Shown: in pieces, positions 36,454 through 45,166 of the stretch
Position numbering within the stretch: the first letter of the stretch is position 1
How the letters are laid out: the number at the start of each line of letters is the position of its first letter
DNA from: Paenibacillus sp. HB172176
GTDB lineage: Bacteria; Bacillota; Bacilli; Paenibacillales; Paenibacillaceae
Assembly (NCBI RefSeq): GCF_011947265.1
Contig: NZ_JAATHD010000002.1
Location: forward strand, 434,001 to 498,000
Direction of reading: 5' to 3'
DNA length: 64,000 nucleotides
Program-made: the position numbers and the translations under genes
Notes under the pieces: generated by a model
Seen by the model: the letters and a program-made list of their open reading frames with translations, nothing else
Told to the model about the DNA's origin: nothing
The model's database searches: none

Positions 36454-37491
36454 TTAAGAAACGCCGGGTTTCATCCCTAACGACAATATAAACAGCTCAA
36501 GCCCCAGCGATTTGTCAATGAGACCGCTCTTCATCTTAAAGTCGAGCTCAGCCAATTGGGAAAGCCATCTGCCGAGCGTGCCAATCTCGAATGCTCTGCC
36601 CTTCTCCGCGGAAAGCTTCACGGCATAAGGATGGAGACCAAGCTGTCCGGCCATCTGCTGCGGCGAATAATGCTGCTGCTCCAATTCCTTGATCTGCAGC
36701 ATAATCCGGAATTGTCTTGCGATGAGCGCAACAATCTTAATCGGCTCTTCTCTTCTGACGAGCAATTGTTGATATTGCTTCAGCGCTTTATCGATCCGCA
36801 GCTCCGACAAAGCCTCTACCATAGCGAACACATCCTCTTCAACCGTCGAGGCCGTAAGCAAATCAATCTGCTCCACATCGATAACGCCTCCTTCGCCGGC
36901 ATGAAGGCACAGCTTGTCCAGCTCCTGCGACAGCTGCCCCATGTTCGTCCCTGACCGAACCATGAGCAGATCGGCTCCATCCTCGCTCAAGCGGCGATTC
37001 TGTCTCGCAGCCCGTTGCAGCATCCATTGCTTTAGCTCCGCGGCGGAAAGCTCTGCGAAAGCGATGACGGACTTCCTTTCCTTGATCGCTTTCACAATTT
37101 TCCGGCGTTCGTCAAGCTTCTCCGCTCCTACAACAAAAACGATAACAGAGGACTCCAGAGGCTGCTCCAAATAAGCGAGCAGCTTCTCGACGCGATGCTC
37201 CAGCTTGGCGTTGTCCTTGCCTCCAGTCGCCATTACTGCCGCATCCTTGACCAGAATGAGCTTGCGCTCGACAAAGAAAGGCGGGGACTCCGCTTCGATC
37301 ACGATTTGTTCAACAGCGGTTTCCGCGGTATCGAATTTGATAACGCCCAGCTCCTTCTCTTCCTCGGTGAACAACTGTTCGGTCAATGTATCAATGAACG
37401 CATTCAAGCGATAGCGGTCTTTGCCGTACAACACGTAGAGGGGGCGGAATTTGCGATTCTTGACTTCCTTGAGAGCGTCCTTGACATCCAT
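36454..37491 (-). CDS. holA: DNA polymerase III subunit delta
   Basis: 345 residues. The N-terminal AAA-like region begins MDVKDALKEVKNRKFRPLYVLYGKDRY. The typical signatures AIKERKSVIAFAELS, LQELDKLCLH-like GQLSQELDKLCLHAG and LARRQFRIMLQIKELEQ are those of the HolA/YqeN family. Delta opens the beta clamp in the clamp loader. The start ATG has AGGAG nine bases upstream. It is preceded by a hairpin that ends the sigma/anti-sigma transcript. Confidence 0.95.
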   Translation of the reverse strand: MDVKDALKEVKNRKFRPLYVLYGKDRYRLNAFIDTLTEQLFTEEEKELGVIKFDTAETAVEQIVIEAESPPFFVERKLILVKDAAVMATGGKDNAKLEHRVEKLLAYLEQPLESSVIVFVVGAEKLDERRKIVKAIKERKSVIAFAELSAAELKQWMLQRAARQNRRLSEDGADLLMVRSGTNMGQLSQELDKLCLHAGEGGVIDVEQIDLLTASTVEEDVFAMVEALSELRIDKALKQYQQLLVRREEPIKIVALIARQFRIMLQIKELEQQHYSPQQMAGQLGLHPYAVKLSAEKGRAFEIGTLGRWLSQLAELDFKMKSGLIDKSLGLELFILSLGMKPGVS

Positions 37492-37527
37492 TATGTATCA
37501 CTCCTAAATCATATCCTGGGCAAGCAA

Positions 37528-37562
37528 CAGAGGGATGAGCTGGTGCCAGCCGCATCCCTCTG
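37528..37562 (-). terminator. strong hairpin between the anti-sigma gene and holA
   Basis: CAGAGGGATG (37528-37537) pairs perfectly with CATCCCTCTG (37553-37562), and the inner GCTGG pairs with CCAGC. There is no long T run on the minus strand. It lies about 145 bases past the anti-sigma stop and 37 bases before the holA start, so it may end or attenuate the transcript into holA. Confidence 0.55.
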
Positions 37563-37615
37563 TCTTTATATTAACATCCACCGGCAGCTCCATGGTACTG
37601 CCATGTGAATGGTCA

Positions 37616-37637
37616 TACGACGTCAGCACACGTCGTA
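37616..37637. repeat. inverted repeat TACGACG-N8-CGTCGTA
   Basis: Two perfect 7-base arms eight bases apart, in the space between the anti-sigma gene and holA. Upstream on the minus strand is a possible promoter (TTGCAC, 19 bases, TATAGT; complement of about 37651-37681). The repeat would be just downstream of its start, so it could be an operator or an RNA hairpin. Confidence 0.4.
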
Positions 37638-37705
37638 GACTCATCTCTCGCTATACTATACGCCAATAGCTATAAATCCGTGCAAACTTCTTCATGAATT
37701 CCCAA

Positions 37706-38821
37706 TCAATGCCCTGCCTTTTGCTCCTCCCAGTCTGGAGCCTTAATGACATACTTCTCCGCCGCACCTTGCTCCAATTGCACCTCGTATGTCAACTGCG
37801 AGCTGTCATCAGACCAAAGAAGCTTCCCGAGCTGCCCGTTCTTCCTTGAAGCTTCCATCAGCTGCTCACCGCTTTCCGAAGAGAAAATAACAATGGAATG
37901 ATCGACGATGCGAGCGACGTAGGCACCGTTCGGCGACTCCGCTCGAGTGGCGAGCTCTTCCGGAGCGACCAAGGCCATATCCGGCGCGACGCTTCCTCCG
38001 TTCATGTCATCCGCTTCTTGCCCGGAAACGGCTTTGCCCCCGAGCTCTACTTCATCGCCGCTTGTCGTGTCGGTAATCGTCGGAGCTCCGCTCTGGTCCG
38101 CAACCTCGCCTGAGCCGCCGGGATTTCTCTCGGTGTTGAATTGGTAATAATCCAACGGACTGCCATCATCAGTTGCGCCGCTTTCCGTATTCAATTCATG
38201 TATGCCGTCGCCGCCGGCAGATGCCGTTGAATGGCTGAATCCTTGTGTAGAAGAGTCTGCATAAGGATCCTCGCCGGCTGAATCGTATTTGCCATCCTGC
38301 GCGCCGCTGCTTATCTTCGCGTCCATCGAGCTCATCTGCCTCTCGGCAGAATTGGCAATGTCCGCGGCAATCATATTGGAGCTGTTCGCTGCAGCATCAT
38401 CATTATTCATCGACGGAGGATAGGTCACCAGGAAGATTCCCGCGACAACCCCTGCCGCCACCGCCGCTCCTATCGCGCTCCATGAAGCCCATCTTCGCTG
38501 ACGCTTCCGCCGTCGAAGCGGAGCCGCAGCCGATAATCGCACGGTATCGTCGTCAGCTTGTCTCCCGTTGCTCGCGGCTTGTTCGCTCCCAGCCATTCTG
38601 TCGATTCTCTCCAGCTCGGGCATAATCGCATCCACCAAACTGTAACTTGGCGTAACCTTGGGCAAGCTGGTCAGCTCTGTGGACAGCAATTTCAATCTTT
38701 CGAACATCGCAGCGCATGCGGGACATTGTCTGGTATGGGTCATCAAGATTTCGATCTCGCTCGCGCTAAGATCGTTATCCAGTTGTCTCTGCATCAGTTC
38801 AATCACCTCTTGACAATTCAT
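37706..38821 (-). CDS. anti-sigma factor with zinc-binding N-terminus
   Basis: 371 residues. The cytoplasmic ZAS-type zinc finger has MNCQEVIELMQRQLDNDLS and HTRQCPACAAMF (His-x3-Cys-x2-Cys, with Cys3). One membrane segment lies near residues 113-133 (WASWSAIGAAVAAGVVAGIFLV). A long outside region, low in complexity and rich in Ser, Asp and Gly, leads to a beta-rich C-terminal part (NGAYVARIVDHSIVIFSSESGEQL). It should hold the adjacent ECF sigma factor inactive. Its ATG overlaps the sigma stop by ATGA, which indicates translational coupling. Confidence 0.85.
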   Translation of the reverse strand: MNCQEVIELMQRQLDNDLSASEIEILMTHTRQCPACAAMFERLKLLSTELTSLPKVTPSYSLVDAIMPELERIDRMAGSEQAASNGRQADDDTVRLSAAAPLRRRKRQRRWASWSAIGAAVAAGVVAGIFLVTYPPSMNNDDAAANSSNMIAADIANSAERQMSSMDAKISSGAQDGKYDSAGEDPYADSSTQGFSHSTASAGGDGIHELNTESGATDDGSPLDYYQFNTERNPGGSGEVADQSGAPTITDTTSGDEVELGGKAVSGQEADDMNGGSVAPDMALVAPEELATRAESPNGAYVARIVDHSIVIFSSESGEQLMEASRKNGQLGKLLWSDDSSQLTYEVQLEQGAAEKYVIKAPDWEEQKAGH

Positions 38822-39366
38822 CCCCGGACACCGCCTTTCTGATAATCGTGGAGTAAAATTTGCAGCTGCTGTCTAGCTCTGAACAAATAAGACTTGACGG
38901 TATTGAGCGGCAAATCCAGTGAATCCGCGATTTCGTTATAAGAAAAATCCTGCAGATAACGCAATACCACAACCGTGCGATGATGCTCGGGCAGCTGATC
39001 AATCGCATGACGTATGTCCTGCATCGCATAGGAGGCTAGCACTTCAGCCTCGACATTCTGCTTCTCATGAAATACCAGATCATGCTCATCAATAGATACG
39101 GCGGGTTTGGTTCTGCGAAATTTATCTATACAAATATTAGTAACAATTCGTTGAACCCATGTCTTGAATTGAGCCTTCTCCTCGTAAGAATCAATCTTCG
39201 TATATATTCTTATGAGAGCCTCCTGGGCCGCGTCCATGGCGTCCTGCTCATTGTTCAATATATAATAGGCTGTCCGATAGACATGGGATTCAATCTCTCG
39301 CAACAGAGTAACGAGCGCTTCACGATCTCCCGATTGGGCCGCTTTTATCATTCCGGGCTCCACCAC
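38818..39366 (-). CDS. ECF-type RNA polymerase sigma factor
   Basis: 182 residues from GTG 39364-39366 (MVEPGMIKAAQSGDREAL), with GGAGGAGG seven bases upstream. Region 2 is YRTAYYILNNEQDAMDAAQEAL and VQRIVTNICIDKFRR; region 4 is LPEHHRTVVVLRYLQDFSYNEIADSL, then PLNTVKSYLFRARQQL. It is a SigmaW/X-like ECF factor. The longer open frame beginning at 39438 would start upstream of the likely promoter and is not used. A TGCAAC-N17-CGTC promoter directly before the gene suggests autoregulation. Inducing signal unknown. Confidence 0.9.
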   Translation of the reverse strand: MVEPGMIKAAQSGDREALVTLLREIESHVYRTAYYILNNEQDAMDAAQEALIRIYTKIDSYEEKAQFKTWVQRIVTNICIDKFRRTKPAVSIDEHDLVFHEKQNVEAEVLASYAMQDIRHAIDQLPEHHRTVVVLRYLQDFSYNEIADSLDLPLNTVKSYLFRARQQLQILLHDYQKGGVRG

Positions 39367-39395
39367 GAAGGATCCTCCTCCCTTGCAACCTAATT

Positions 39396-39422
39396 GACGA
39401 GCGCATCTATTTAAAAGTTGCA
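39396..39422 (-). promoter_or_regulatory. ECF-type autoregulatory promoter
   Basis: On the minus strand TGCAAC (complement of 39417-39422) followed by TTTT, with CGTC (complement of 39396-39399) after 17 bases, about 30 bases before the sigma GTG. This matches the Bacillus ECF consensus TGAAAC-N16/17-CGTC. The short leader fits exactly with the proposed GTG start. Confidence 0.7.
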
Positions 39423-39450
39423 ATAATTTGATGGTCATTTTATTTTTTTA

Positions 39451-39480
39451 CCGTTATAAAAATTTTTCGCCGTTATAAAA
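39451..39480. repeat. direct repeat CCGTTATAAA, 19-base period
   Basis: CCGTTATAAA at 39451-39460 and again at 39470-39479, about two helical turns apart, in the gap between the comEC stop and the ECF promoter. It could be an operator for a dimeric regulator. It could also be simple A/T-rich sequence. Confidence 0.4.
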
Positions 39481-39526
39481 CAATTCCATCTTGAAGCATA
39501 TCAAATTATTGCAGCTTCGTATAGAT

Positions 39527-42142
39527 TCATTTCCGAAACGCGACCGCTCCTGACGCGTCAATCCGAAAGTCGATCTCGCCGTTCTGATCCGTCCGCCATA
39601 TCTTGATTCCATCCGCTTGAAGTCGGTTCAGCACATCCGGATTCGGATGTCCGTAGCTATTCGACGCGCCGACCGAAATTGCCGCGGCCAGCGGCCTCCA
39701 ATAGTCGAGCCAAGCCTCCCCGGTCGAGAAGCGGCTGCCATGATGCGCAACCTTCATAACGGATACCGGCTCTTGATTCGCGTCCTCTACAAGCGGATGC
39801 TCCTCGAGGTAGGCCAGAATACTCTCTTCTGTCTTCGCGTTGATGTCGCCGGTGAACAAGAAACGCTGATGATACATGCTTAATTGCAGGACAACGCTCT
39901 GCTCGTTCTGCTCCTCCTCCACAGGGATTTCCTGATAGGGGGAGGGAGTCGGCCACAGCACATCAAGTCTTGTGAAAGCATCCGCCTGCCAGCTCATGCC
40001 CGACGATGCGGCATAGAGCGGAATGCCTCGATCGATAATAAGGCGAAGAAGCTCCTCCGCATCCTCTTCCTCCTTCATCGTGCCGTTCCACCAAACCCGT
40101 TTTACGGGTATCTGCTTGATTACCGCCATCAATCCCCGAATATGATCGCTGTCCAAATGCGAAATGACCACCAAATCAATTGCATGCACGCCCCGGCTCT
40201 TGAGCAAGGGCGCAAGCACTTTCTTGCCAACTTCGAACGGATCCTTTCGCCGCCTCCACTCTTCGCCGAATTTGCGGAAGGACAACGTTCCCCCTCCGTC
40301 TATGAGAATGTAGCCGCCCTCGGGCATGCGAATAAGCGCCGAATCCCCTTGCCCCACATCGATGAAGCTTACGAGAGCGTTTCGATTGAAGCGATCAGGC
40401 TCATAAGCCCAGCCGAGCAAAAGCAAGAGTGCCAGCAGCGCAGCGCCCAAGCGATAGAGCAGACTTTTTCGTTGATGCGCGAGAGCACGCAAGAAATCGT
40501 CAGTCGCCGACAGCTCGCTCTCGCTGGTCCCGTTAAGCGGCGCCGTAGCTTCCAGCAAGGTCTGCTGCTGAAGCCGGGTCGATTCACTGACAGTCGTCCA
40601 TTGCCGAATCCAATGGAAGCCAAGTCCAAGGAGCAGCAGCCACGCGCCGATCCACCATGGCGGCGGCGAGCGCCAGATCGTCTGCAGCTCGCAAAGCTGC
40701 GACATCGCTTCGACGGCGGAGAAGCACCAACTATTCAGTTGTCTGGAGAGGTACGCCAGCGGCACGGCTCCCTTGAGCCATACAACGGACACGACAAGCA
40801 CGGCAGAGCCGAGCGGAATAACGATGGAGCTGACAATGGGAACCATGACCATGTTGGCGATTAAGGAGAAGAGATGGAATTGATTGAAATAATAAATAGA
40901 AAGCGGGAAGGAAACGAGCTGCGCTGTAACGCTGACAGCGACCAGATCCAGCAACCATTTGGCCTTTCTCCCCGTCGGCAAAAGCGATCTGACGGCAGGC
41001 ACGCCTTTGATTAGGCCGAGCGTGACGATGAAGGAAAGCTGAAAGCTGACATTTTCGAGATAGAAAGGATCGAACAGAAGAATGACGACCGCGGAAACCG
41101 CAAGCAGATGCAGCCCGTCCTTCAGCTTTCCCATTCGGGCGGCGGCGAGCCCGAGCATCGCCATCATGCCGGCGCGCAGCACGGATGGCGATGCGCCAGT
41201 CATCAGCACATAGACGGGCACTGCGGCAATGAGCATGACGAGCAGGCGCTCTTTTGGAACGCGAAGCAGGCGGAGCAGGCTGCCGAGAATGAAGAGGAAA
41301 ACGCCGACATGCAGGCCGGAGATGGCGAGCAAATGCGTAAGTCCCAGCTGCGAATACAACTGGAACAGCTCGGGATCCAGATCCTCGCGGATACCGAGGA
41401 TCAGCCCCATCATATACCCGGCTTGCTCCGCCGGGTACAGCAGCTCGAATCGCGCGCCGAGCCACGCGCGCGCAGTATCGACGCGGCCGAGCCAGGCGGC
41501 GGCCGCGTTGCCCGGGACCGCCGCCGCAGGCTGCACGGCGGCGGCGCCCGAGCCCTGCAGCAGCCAGTGGATTCTCTGGCTGCTGAGATAGCGGCGATAG
41601 TCGAAGCCGCCGCTGTTGGTTGCGCGCGCCGGCGGCGACAGCTCGCCGGTCACTTTCACGCGGTCGCCGCGATGCCAGGCGGCGGCGACGTCTTGCTCCG
41701 GCTGCGACTCGAGCCGGAGCTGCACCAGCAGGCGCTCGCTCGCATGCTCGAGCGGCGCATAGCCCTCGGCATGGACAGCGGCCGCCTCCATGCTGAATTG
41801 CACGCGGTCGCCGTCGATCTCGACCGCGGAGACGATTACGCCTTCCGCCGCGGCCGCATAGGCGGCGTCCGGCCCCGCCTGCGCGGCGGCGGCTTGCAGC
41901 TCGAGCATCTCCGTGCGGTTATGGGCATCCGCCCACAGCCGCTCTCCCGCCGCTGCGCAGAAGGCGAACAGACAAGCGACGGCCAGCCCTCTCGTCGCTT
42001 GCCCTCCAACCGCCGCCGCAACCGCGAGCAGCAGCATCGCTCCGCCGACAAGCGCAGCGCCAGTCGCTCCAAGCGCCGCAGCAGCCGCACTTCCGCCAAC
42101 CCAGCATACACAAAACCATACGAGCGGCCTCTCATTCCACAT
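39527..42142 (-). CDS. comEC: DNA internalisation competence protein ComEC/Rec2
   Basis: 871 residues. An Ala-rich N-terminal part with membrane segments and a DUF4131-type OB region is followed by the competence membrane core (LLAISGLHVGVFLFILGSLLRLL, then about eight further segments). The C-terminal metallo-beta-lactamase-like domain has SFIDVGQGDSALIR, VISHLDSDHIRG and MKVAHHGSRFSTGEAWL. ComEC forms the channel that brings single-stranded DNA into the cell. The N-terminal 230 residues are unusually Ala/Gly rich and encoded by very GC-rich DNA. A hairpin and a minisatellite separate it from comEB. Confidence 0.96.
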   Translation of the reverse strand: MWNERPLVWFCVCWVGGSAAAAALGATGAALVGGAMLLLAVAAAVGGQATRGLAVACLFAFCAAAGERLWADAHNRTEMLELQAAAAQAGPDAAYAAAAEGVIVSAVEIDGDRVQFSMEAAAVHAEGYAPLEHASERLLVQLRLESQPEQDVAAAWHRGDRVKVTGELSPPARATNSGGFDYRRYLSSQRIHWLLQGSGAAAVQPAAAVPGNAAAAWLGRVDTARAWLGARFELLYPAEQAGYMMGLILGIREDLDPELFQLYSQLGLTHLLAISGLHVGVFLFILGSLLRLLRVPKERLLVMLIAAVPVYVLMTGASPSVLRAGMMAMLGLAAARMGKLKDGLHLLAVSAVVILLFDPFYLENVSFQLSFIVTLGLIKGVPAVRSLLPTGRKAKWLLDLVAVSVTAQLVSFPLSIYYFNQFHLFSLIANMVMVPIVSSIVIPLGSAVLVVSVVWLKGAVPLAYLSRQLNSWCFSAVEAMSQLCELQTIWRSPPPWWIGAWLLLLGLGFHWIRQWTTVSESTRLQQQTLLEATAPLNGTSESELSATDDFLRALAHQRKSLLYRLGAALLALLLLLGWAYEPDRFNRNALVSFIDVGQGDSALIRMPEGGYILIDGGGTLSFRKFGEEWRRRKDPFEVGKKVLAPLLKSRGVHAIDLVVISHLDSDHIRGLMAVIKQIPVKRVWWNGTMKEEEDAEELLRLIIDRGIPLYAASSGMSWQADAFTRLDVLWPTPSPYQEIPVEEEQNEQSVVLQLSMYHQRFLFTGDINAKTEESILAYLEEHPLVEDANQEPVSVMKVAHHGSRFSTGEAWLDYWRPLAAAISVGASNSYGHPNPDVLNRLQADGIKIWRTDQNGEIDFRIDASGAVAFRK

Positions 42143-42191
42143 CTATATCTCTCCATTCTCTCCTAAACTCCACCCTCAAACCTGATTTCCA

Positions 42192-42475
42192 CTCTCCAAT
42201 GCTAATTTCCAGCGCTGCAACCCCTCCTCAGCCACACTTCCGCTCTCCAGCGCTGATTTCCAGCGCTGCTGCCCCTCCTCAGCCACGTTCCAGCTCTCCA
42301 ATGCTAATTTCCGGCGTTGCTGCCCCTTCTCAGCTCCACTTCCGCTCTCCAACGCTGATTTCCGGCGCTGCTGCCCCTCCTCAGCCACCTTCCCGCTCTA
42401 CAGCGCTTATTTCCCGCTCTACAGCCCCACCTCGACCACACTCCCGCCCTCCAGCGCTGATTTCCAACGCTGTTG
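42192..42475. repeat. 51-bp tandem repeat (minisatellite), about 5.5 copies
   Basis: Copies begin at 42192, 42243, 42294, 42345, 42396 and 42447, exactly 51 bases apart. Each begins C(T/C)CTCCA(A/G)(T/C)GCT(A/G)ATTTCC or a close variant, followed by the block AGCGCTGCTGCCCCTCCTCA. Inside a unit, CCAGCGCTG occurs twice, about 18 bases apart, which suggests an older shorter repeat. Copy 5 contains an internal CGCTCTACAGC duplication. As 51 is divisible by 3, every frame stays open through it, so the long frames seen here are not evidence of coding. None has a ribosome-binding site. Confidence 0.9.
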
Positions 42476-42497
42476 TACAAAACACGATGCAACACAA

Positions 42498-42534
42498 AGA
42501 ACCTCTGAATCGTCAGAATCGATTCAGAGGTTCT
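42498..42534 (-). terminator. terminator after comEB
   Basis: AGAACCTCTGAATCG (42498-42512) and CGATTCAGAGGTTCT (42520-42534) form a perfect 15-bp stem with a 7-base loop, followed by TTTGTGTT on the minus strand. It lies 46 bases past the comEB stop. It probably ends the comEA-metY-comEB transcript, leaving comEC to a separate or readthrough promoter. Confidence 0.75.
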
Positions 42535-42579
42535 TCCTCTTTCAACGGTGACTACCGCCAACTATTCAACATGCAGCGC

Positions 42580-43110
42580 TTACGGCATAATCTCCATCTC
42601 CGTCTGAGGAGGAGGCGAATAGGGATCCAGTCTGCGGAAGCGAATGCCCTTCTGCTCCATAAGATCATGCACCTTGTCGCTGTCCTTGAGATAGACGCGA
42701 TCATACACGATTTCGGTCACGCCGCTGTTCGCCAGCATATTCGCGCAGGTCCAGCAGGGCTGATCCGTTACATAAACGATAGAGCCTTCGCGGTCGGCGC
42801 GATCGGTGAACAGCAACAGATTTTGCTCCGCGTGAATCGTTCGGATGCATCGCTGCTTCTTGATCATTTGCTCCTGACCGTCCACGTTGCGCCATTCCGC
42901 TTCTTCCGTAATCATGCAGCCCGCCTCCAGACAGTCCGGAGCGCCCATCGGCGCGCCGTTGTAGGCCGTTCCGAGCAGCTTCTTGCCTTGCACCAGCACC
43001 GCGCCGACATGTCGGCGCGGACAGCGCGAGCGCGTGGAGACCATATAGGCGATATCCATGAAGTACGTATCCCAATCTTTGCGTATCGCATCCGTACGAG
43101 CTGCTTTCAT
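42580..43110 (-). CDS. comEB: deoxycytidylate deaminase ComEB
   Basis: 176 residues, dCMP deaminase family. The catalytic zinc site is TIHAEQNLLL (His, Glu) with PCWTCANML (two Cys); further features are RRHVGAVLVQGKKLLGTAYNG and a C-terminal tail. It converts dCMP to dUMP and is the second gene of comE in B. subtilis, where it is dispensable for transformation. The ATG has AAAGGA eight bases upstream. metY ends 24 bases upstream. Confidence 0.95.
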   Translation of the reverse strand: MKAARTDAIRKDWDTYFMDIAYMVSTRSRCPRRHVGAVLVQGKKLLGTAYNGAPMGAPDCLEAGCMITEEAEWRNVDGQEQMIKKQRCIRTIHAEQNLLLFTDRADREGSIVYVTDQPCWTCANMLANSGVTEIVYDRVYLKDSDKVHDLMEQKGIRFRRLDPYSPPPQTEMEIMP

Positions 43111-43134
43111 GTGTTTCTTCCTTTCGACTGCTTA

Positions 43135-44448
<1,314 letters not shown>

Positions 44449-44486
44449 TTATTGGAATGAATTTGTTCAGGTCTATTCTCTCATAA

Positions 44487-45053
44487 TCATGGACGAGCGA
44501 CAACGCTATCCTTTATTTTCGCTACCAGCTTCTCTCCGATGCCCTTCACCCGCTGAAGATCATCCACGCTGGCGAAGAAGCCTCCGCGCTCCCGTTCTTC
44601 GACGATTGCCTGCGCTTTGGAAGGTCCGATTCCTTTCAGCTCGTCAAGCTGCTCGGCCGTCGCCCGGTTCACATCCAGCTTGCCCTCCGCCTCCGGCATC
44701 GAAGCATCCTCATGGATATTGATATTCGCCTCCTTGCTATTCCCTTCTCCGAGCGAATTTGCATTTGCTTGAGAGGCGTCAGTATCAGGGACGGCTCTCT
44801 CCCCATTATCACCGGGCGCGGCAATACCAAAGTCAACATCCCCTTCAATATGACCAGACACGGCAATGTCGGAAGCGGCCTTGTCCTCATCTCCCAGAGC
44901 CGCCGCCACCTCGGCATTAAGCGGTATCCATTGCTCTTCCGCCGCTTGATTGCCGCTCAAGAGCGCTGCAGCCGCGAGTAAAGCAGCGCCCATCAGACAC
45001 AGGACGACAAGCGGCTGACCGATCCCCCTTGCACTCTTTCCCTTTGCATGCAC
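44487..45053 (-). CDS. comEA: competence DNA-binding protein ComEA
   Basis: 188 residues from GTG 45051-45053 (MHAKGKSARG). A membrane anchor at residues 13-34 is followed by an acidic, Ala/Asp/Glu-rich linker and two helix-hairpin-helix motifs at the end (LDVNRATAEQLDELKGIGPSKAQAIVEERE, split by a turn, and VDDLQRVKGIGEKLVAKIK). It binds DNA at the outer face of the membrane during uptake. The SLBB-type domain that B. subtilis ComEA has between anchor and HhH is not recognisable. It is divergent from comER. Confidence 0.92.
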   Translation of the reverse strand: MHAKGKSARGIGQPLVVLCLMGAALLAAAALLSGNQAAEEQWIPLNAEVAAALGDEDKAASDIAVSGHIEGDVDFGIAAPGDNGERAVPDTDASQANANSLGEGNSKEANINIHEDASMPEAEGKLDVNRATAEQLDELKGIGPSKAQAIVEERERGGFFASVDDLQRVKGIGEKLVAKIKDSVVARP

Positions 45054-45166
45054 CGATGAATCCCCCTCTCAAGTATTTTTGGAAATGGATGACATATGGA
45101 ACAAGTTCTTGTGAATAAGATAAGAAAGCATCAAATTATGCTCACATTGGTATAGGAGGGCTTACT

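Noticed and set aside
42192..42475. CRISPR array
   Set aside because: Units are contiguous with no unique spacers, so it is a tandem repeat.
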